Assembly (NCBI RefSeq): GCF_014841115.1
Contig: NZ_JACYTP010000008.1
Location: 153,930-217,929 of the forward strand
From: Photobacterium arenosum
GTDB taxonomy: Bacteria > Pseudomonadota > Gammaproteobacteria > Enterobacterales > Vibrionaceae
Direction of reading: 5' to 3'
DNA length: 64,000 nucleotides
This document shows positions 61,004-64,000 of the stretch, one piece after another (the stretch's first letter is position 1; every line of letters starts with the position of its first letter). The position numbers were made by a program, and so were the translations under genes. The notes under the pieces are model-generated. The model worked only from the letters and a program-made list of their open reading frames with translations, had not been told where the DNA came from and searched no databases.

Positions 61004-62329
61004 TTAATTCATCTTCATCGGTTCAGCTACCTGCGCGGATCGCGTATCGGATGCCATATTCTGCGGTGTGGCTGTGCTTCTGGCATAGTGCCATTCGCGA
61101 AAATCACTGCCAGTTGGCGCTTGTGAAACGCGCAATCCGAACTCGGGAAGTACGGCATACAGGTGATCAAAAATATCCGATTGGATCTGCTCGTATTCCA
61201 CCCAGACTGTGGTATTGGTAAAGCAGTAAATCTCCAGTGATATCCCTTCATGAGAAGGCGGCAACTGGCGCACCATCAATGTCATGTGTTGATGAATATT
61301 AGGGTGCTGGCGAAGGTAGCGTTCCAGATACGCACGAAAGCTGCCAAGGTTCGTTAAGCGACGGCCATTGATGCGGCAGCCTAAATCCGACTGCTTTTGT
61401 TCGTTGTACTGATTGATCTCTGCCACTTTATGCTTGATGTAAGGTTCGAGCAGCTGGGCTTTTTCCAGATAGCGGATCTCATTGTCGGCCAGAAAATGTA
61501 CGCTGGTGGCGTCAATCAGCACGCTGCGTTTAATACGGCGTCCCCCCGACTGCTGCATGCCTTTCCAGTTCTTAAACGAATCAGAAATCAGCGCGTAGGT
61601 CGGAATCGTTGTAATGGTTTTATCCCAGTTCTGCACTTTCACTGTGGTCAGACTGATATCAATCACATCACCGTCGGCGCCGTATTTCGGCATTTCCAGC
61701 CAGTCCCCCACACTAAGCATTTTATTGGCGGATAACTGGATGCCCGCAACCAGCCCCAGGATGGGATCTTTAAACACCAGCATGATCACCGCGGTCATCG
61801 CACCCAGACCGCTGAGCAGTATGACCGGAGATTTGCCGATCAAAATAGAGGTGCTCAGCAGGGCCGCAACTACAAAAAAGATGATTTTCAGACTCTGCGA
61901 AATGCCTCGCAACGGCATATTGCGGCCAGCCTGCGTGCGGCCTAACAGCACTTCAATAACGCCCAGTACCGCGTAGAGTGTCAGCAAGCTGTACAGCACA
62001 ATCCACAGCGACGTGAAGGTTTGCAAAATCTCATACACGGCACTGTCGCCAGACAGCCATAACTGGGTTTGCACCGCAATCACAATGCCCTGAATCAGCA
62101 GGGCAAACCGGCTGAAGAGCTTTTTGCCAAACACAGCCTGATGCCAGAGCGTCTCGCTGTGCCCGGTGAACCGGTTCAGCCACAGAATCACACCGCGGTG
62201 CAGTATGAAATGAATCACGACAGAGATACCGGCGATCAACCCCAGCGCCTCGCCGAGATCTATCAGTTGATCAACATTAATATTGTGAGAAGTAAACCAT
62301 TCAGTAAGCATGAAAAATAGTGCTGCCAT
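61004..62329 (-). CDS. MscS family mechanosensitive channel, YbdG-like
   Basis: A 441-residue membrane protein with five helices (about 5-180), then the pore helix LLSGLGAMTAVIMLVFKDPI and the MscS beta domain (GDWLEMPKYGADGDVIDISL), with a long soluble C-terminus. Layout matches YbdG of E. coli (415), a miniconductance channel acting in osmotic downshift. ATG 62329 is chosen (GGGA upstream); the frame continues to TTG 62350, and ATG 62311 is also possible. Confidence 0.87.
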   Translation of the reverse strand: MAALFFMLTEWFTSHNINVDQLIDLGEALGLIAGISVVIHFILHRGVILWLNRFTGHSETLWHQAVFGKKLFSRFALLIQGIVIAVQTQLWLSGDSAVYEILQTFTSLWIVLYSLLTLYAVLGVIEVLLGRTQAGRNMPLRGISQSLKIIFFVVAALLSTSILIGKSPVILLSGLGAMTAVIMLVFKDPILGLVAGIQLSANKMLSVGDWLEMPKYGADGDVIDISLTTVKVQNWDKTITTIPTYALISDSFKNWKGMQQSGGRRIKRSVLIDATSVHFLADNEIRYLEKAQLLEPYIKHKVAEINQYNEQKQSDLGCRINGRRLTNLGSFRAYLERYLRQHPNIHQHMTLMVRQLPPSHEGISLEIYCFTNTTVWVEYEQIQSDIFDHLYAVLPEFGLRVSQAPTGSDFREWHYARSTATPQNMASDTRSAQVAEPMKMN

Positions 62330-62536
62330 TAATCCCAAACAGGCCGCCAATGTAGCATGGATAGCGGCTTTTCAACATGAGGGAGAATGTTAAATCTCTG
62401 GGTGGGGGAGTGGGGATGGCTCTGACACGAATTAGGATACAACTGAGGTCTTCTATTTCCCTGTTTTTTAGATCATGAAGTAACGCTGCACCAATGTAGT
62501 AGAAATGATTGTATACTGCCAATGATTCTTCCAACT

Positions 62537-63009
62537 GGTTTTGTCAACCCAATCACCCAGTTCTTTCAGTTTACTGAATACTGCTTTGAATCGAGAAAGT
62601 TCTGGATTGAGAGTAGCGATAGAGGGCGAGCCTTTTGCCAGCATCAAGCAACAAAATTGATGTCACCGGCCATTCGTAGTTGGCGGAAGTTGGAATAGAT
62701 TATACTGGCAAACCTGGTTGCCAATGGGTTGCCCATAGTTCTAGCCATGTTGTTCATTTTGTCGTTGATCACCTTGTCATTACTTAGGCTGACCACGTAC
62801 ATTGAATACCAAATGATCAGAAGGTCGAGCAGGTTGGCGATCGGCCGCAACACCAAGCGACGGTTTCTCATCCACTTCACGCATGGTATGCAGTTCAAAC
62901 CCTGAGGCTTCCCCTTTCTTGTAAAGCGTTTTCTTACACGTGTTCCAGAACGGCCATTGGGGTAGCAATCGCAAATCCAACCGCCATCCTAAAGTTTTCG
63001 AACTGCCAT
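62537..63009 (-). pseudogene. Decayed phage-type tyrosine integrase (N-terminal part)
   Basis: Read on the minus strand from ATG 63009, the frame begins MAVRKL, has an in-frame TAG at codon 7, then continues GGWICDCYPNGRSGTRVRKR. A frameshift leads to ASGFELHTMREVDEKPSLG (frame ending near 62780), another to LLIIWYSMYVVSLSNDKV and ARTMGNPLATRF (ending 62644), and another to KGSPSIATLNPELSRFKAVF near 62630-62570. These blocks are the arm-binding and core-binding regions of Vibrio phage integrases. The catalytic domain is missing. The remnant points to a lost prophage or island next to the YbdG-like gene. Coordinates are approximate. Confidence 0.65.
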
Positions 63010-63246
63010 AATGAATGAGTGCTGTTCATATATACAGGTTTTAATGGTGCATTAATGTAAATCAATGTTTATTCATGTAAATAGAACCATTGCGGATAAT
63101 GATTTCTTTGTGAGATTGATTGAATTCCACCTAGCTTACTGACGATTTTTTGCCGAAAAGCTCCTAGTATGTTGATCGAAGGCAAATGGAGTGTATGATT
63201 GCCGACCGCTTAAACACTCAGGACTTGATTAGGCAGGCTAGCAGCA
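63010..63246. other. Intergenic region before the sce7726-like gene
   Basis: AT-rich, no gene seen. It could hold the promoter of the sce7726-like gene and, given the integrase remnant, a former attachment site, though none is recognisable without the other end of the element. Confidence 0.3.
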
Positions 63247-63813
63247 ATGAATGATATAGATGTACGTAATGCAGTTCACAAAAAGCTATTGAAGAGGCAT
63301 CACTCTGATGCGGATACCTTAGTTTTGGATGAGCTTGGCATCTGTCTTGGTGCTTGTCGGGTTGATATTGCAGTGGTTAATGGAATACTCCATGGCTATG
63401 AGTTAAAAAGTGCCAAAGATACTTTGGAGCGTTTGCCTGCCCAGGTGAAGTATTACTCCGCAGTAATGGACAAAGTTACCCTTGTCGTTTCAGACAACCA
63501 CTATGAAGAAGCAAAAAAAATTGTTCCAGACTGGTGGGGGATTAAAGTGGTTACTCAAGGATCCAGAGGCGGGATTCATATTACTCATGACCGTGCGGAG
63601 AAAGCTAATAGAAGTATAGATCCACTAAGACTAGCTCAACTTCTTTGGAAGGAAGAGTGCTTAACACTATTGGAAAAATGGGACTCACTCAAAGGTAATA
63701 AGAGCAAGCCCCGTTTCAAGCTATGGGAAGTCGTTACGCAAGTTGTACCAAAGAGTGAGCTCCAAAATGAAGTTCGATCTCATCTTAAGCAACGAACTAG
63801 TTGGAGAACCTGA
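63247..63813 (+). CDS. sce7726 family protein, PD-(D/E)XK nuclease-like
   Basis: A 188-residue soluble protein of the sce7726 family. The core shows a PD-(D/E)XK pattern: D in CRVDIAVVNG, then E-x-K in YELKSAKDTL, followed by beta strands KVTLVVSDNHY and the winged C-terminal end. Family members are often in mobile or defence-related regions and are expected to bind or cut nucleic acid. ATG 63247 has no strong ribosome site. The mobile setting (integrase remnant on one side, possible insertion sequence on the other) agrees with an acquired gene. Confidence 0.75.
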   Translation: MNDIDVRNAVHKKLLKRHHSDADTLVLDELGICLGACRVDIAVVNGILHGYELKSAKDTLERLPAQVKYYSAVMDKVTLVVSDNHYEEAKKIVPDWWGIKVVTQGSRGGIHITHDRAEKANRSIDPLRLAQLLWKEECLTLLEKWDSLKGNKSKPRFKLWEVVTQVVPKSELQNEVRSHLKQRTSWRT

Positions 63814-63921
63814 GGTTTAGGGAACTGCAGGCAACTGTTGTGAATAGTTATATAGTTGCTCGACAACGAGTGTAAGGTGTATTAGTTCTGACTAGATCTG
63901 ACACTTCAATTTGAAATGAAG

Positions 63922-63983
63922 AGAGTTACCCACTTTGATTAAAGGTGCTGAATCCGTAATCAAAGACAATAAGAGGTAACTCT
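63922..63983 (+). promoter_or_regulatory. Structured leader in front of the right-border gene
   Basis: Nested inverted repeats: AGAGTTACC (63922-63930) with GGTAACTCT (63975-63983), and inside it CTTTGATTA (63933-63941) with TAATCAAAG (63957-63965). The outer right arm covers the likely ribosome site AGAGGT of the next start codon. This layout resembles insertion sequences that block translation from read-through transcripts. Confidence 0.55.
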
Positions 63984-63984
63984 C

Positions 63985-64000
63985 ATGCTTCATACTAGCA
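63985..64000 (+). CDS. Start of a gene at the right border, possibly an insertion-sequence transposase
   Basis: ATG 63985 opens the frame MLHTS and runs off the window. AGAGGTAACTCTC precedes it. The start resembles IS4-type transposases from memory, and the structured leader supports an insertion sequence, but too little is visible to be sure. Confidence 0.35.

Noticed and set aside
62301..62534. 77-codon frame on the minus strand overlapping the YbdG-like gene start
   Set aside because: It runs from the end of the integrase remnant into the channel gene; no ribosome site, and it is best explained as decay of the integrase.
1..64000. CRISPR arrays, rRNA or tRNA genes
   Set aside because: No regular spaced repeats and no recognisable tRNA or rRNA sequence were found on reading both strands; small RNAs without clear structure could still be missed.

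Overview
The window reads as chromosomal DNA from a marine gammaproteobacterium, most probably Vibrionaceae (Vibrio or Photobacterium-like). This rests on gene families rather than an rRNA: a Vibrio-type M9 collagenase of about 810 residues, a ptsG of enteric/Vibrio type, cspA, yqhC/yqhD, murQ and many LysR/AraC/MFS pairs. No rRNA, tRNA or CRISPR array was recognised.

Layout. 1-3450: the 3' end of a biosynthetic locus, an acyl-thioester reductase fused to a class III aminotransferase (PigE/TamH-like) followed by an acyl-CoA dehydrogenase; the pair resembles the fatty-amine branch of tambjamine-type pathways. 3447-5700: an AraC regulator overlapping an MFS transporter, with a Fur-box-like sequence in front. 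5838-18276: two paralogous operons, each response regulator - histidine kinase - periplasmic sugar-binding protein, with no ABC permease or ATPase; between them lie ptsG, a secreted PIG-L deacetylase and a YdeP-type molybdopterin oxidoreductase. 18371-20308: SixA-like phosphatase and a BdlA-like PAS-PAS-MCP protein. 20848-26223: TetR regulator and an RND / LolA-like / beta-barrel export operon, with four copies of one operator-like motif. 26538-46617: housekeeping and accessory genes (yqhD/yqhC, murQ, FrnE-like, several transporter/LysR pairs, cspA and a small two-gene unit, MATE, AhpD-like, pirin, collagenase).

47709-59839 is the most distinctive region: ten tightly packed plus-strand genes with an ebo set (order eboD-C-A-B-E-F). 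EboD is fused to an N-terminal DedA-type membrane domain. Four further genes follow: two proteins that together look like a split VioB/RebD-type protein (N-terminal part plus ferritin-like part), a two-domain VOC protein and a cysteine-containing exported protein of unknown function. Ebo clusters are associated elsewhere with making or placing small aromatic/indolic metabolites at the cell envelope, so this operon is a good candidate for an undescribed indole-type metabolite system.

59840-64000 is the edge of a mobile region: repeats of GGACAGRCACTTTTG, a YbdG-like channel gene, a decayed phage-type integrase, a PD-(D/E)XK-type sce7726-family gene, and at the right border the structured leader and first codons of what may be an insertion-sequence gene.
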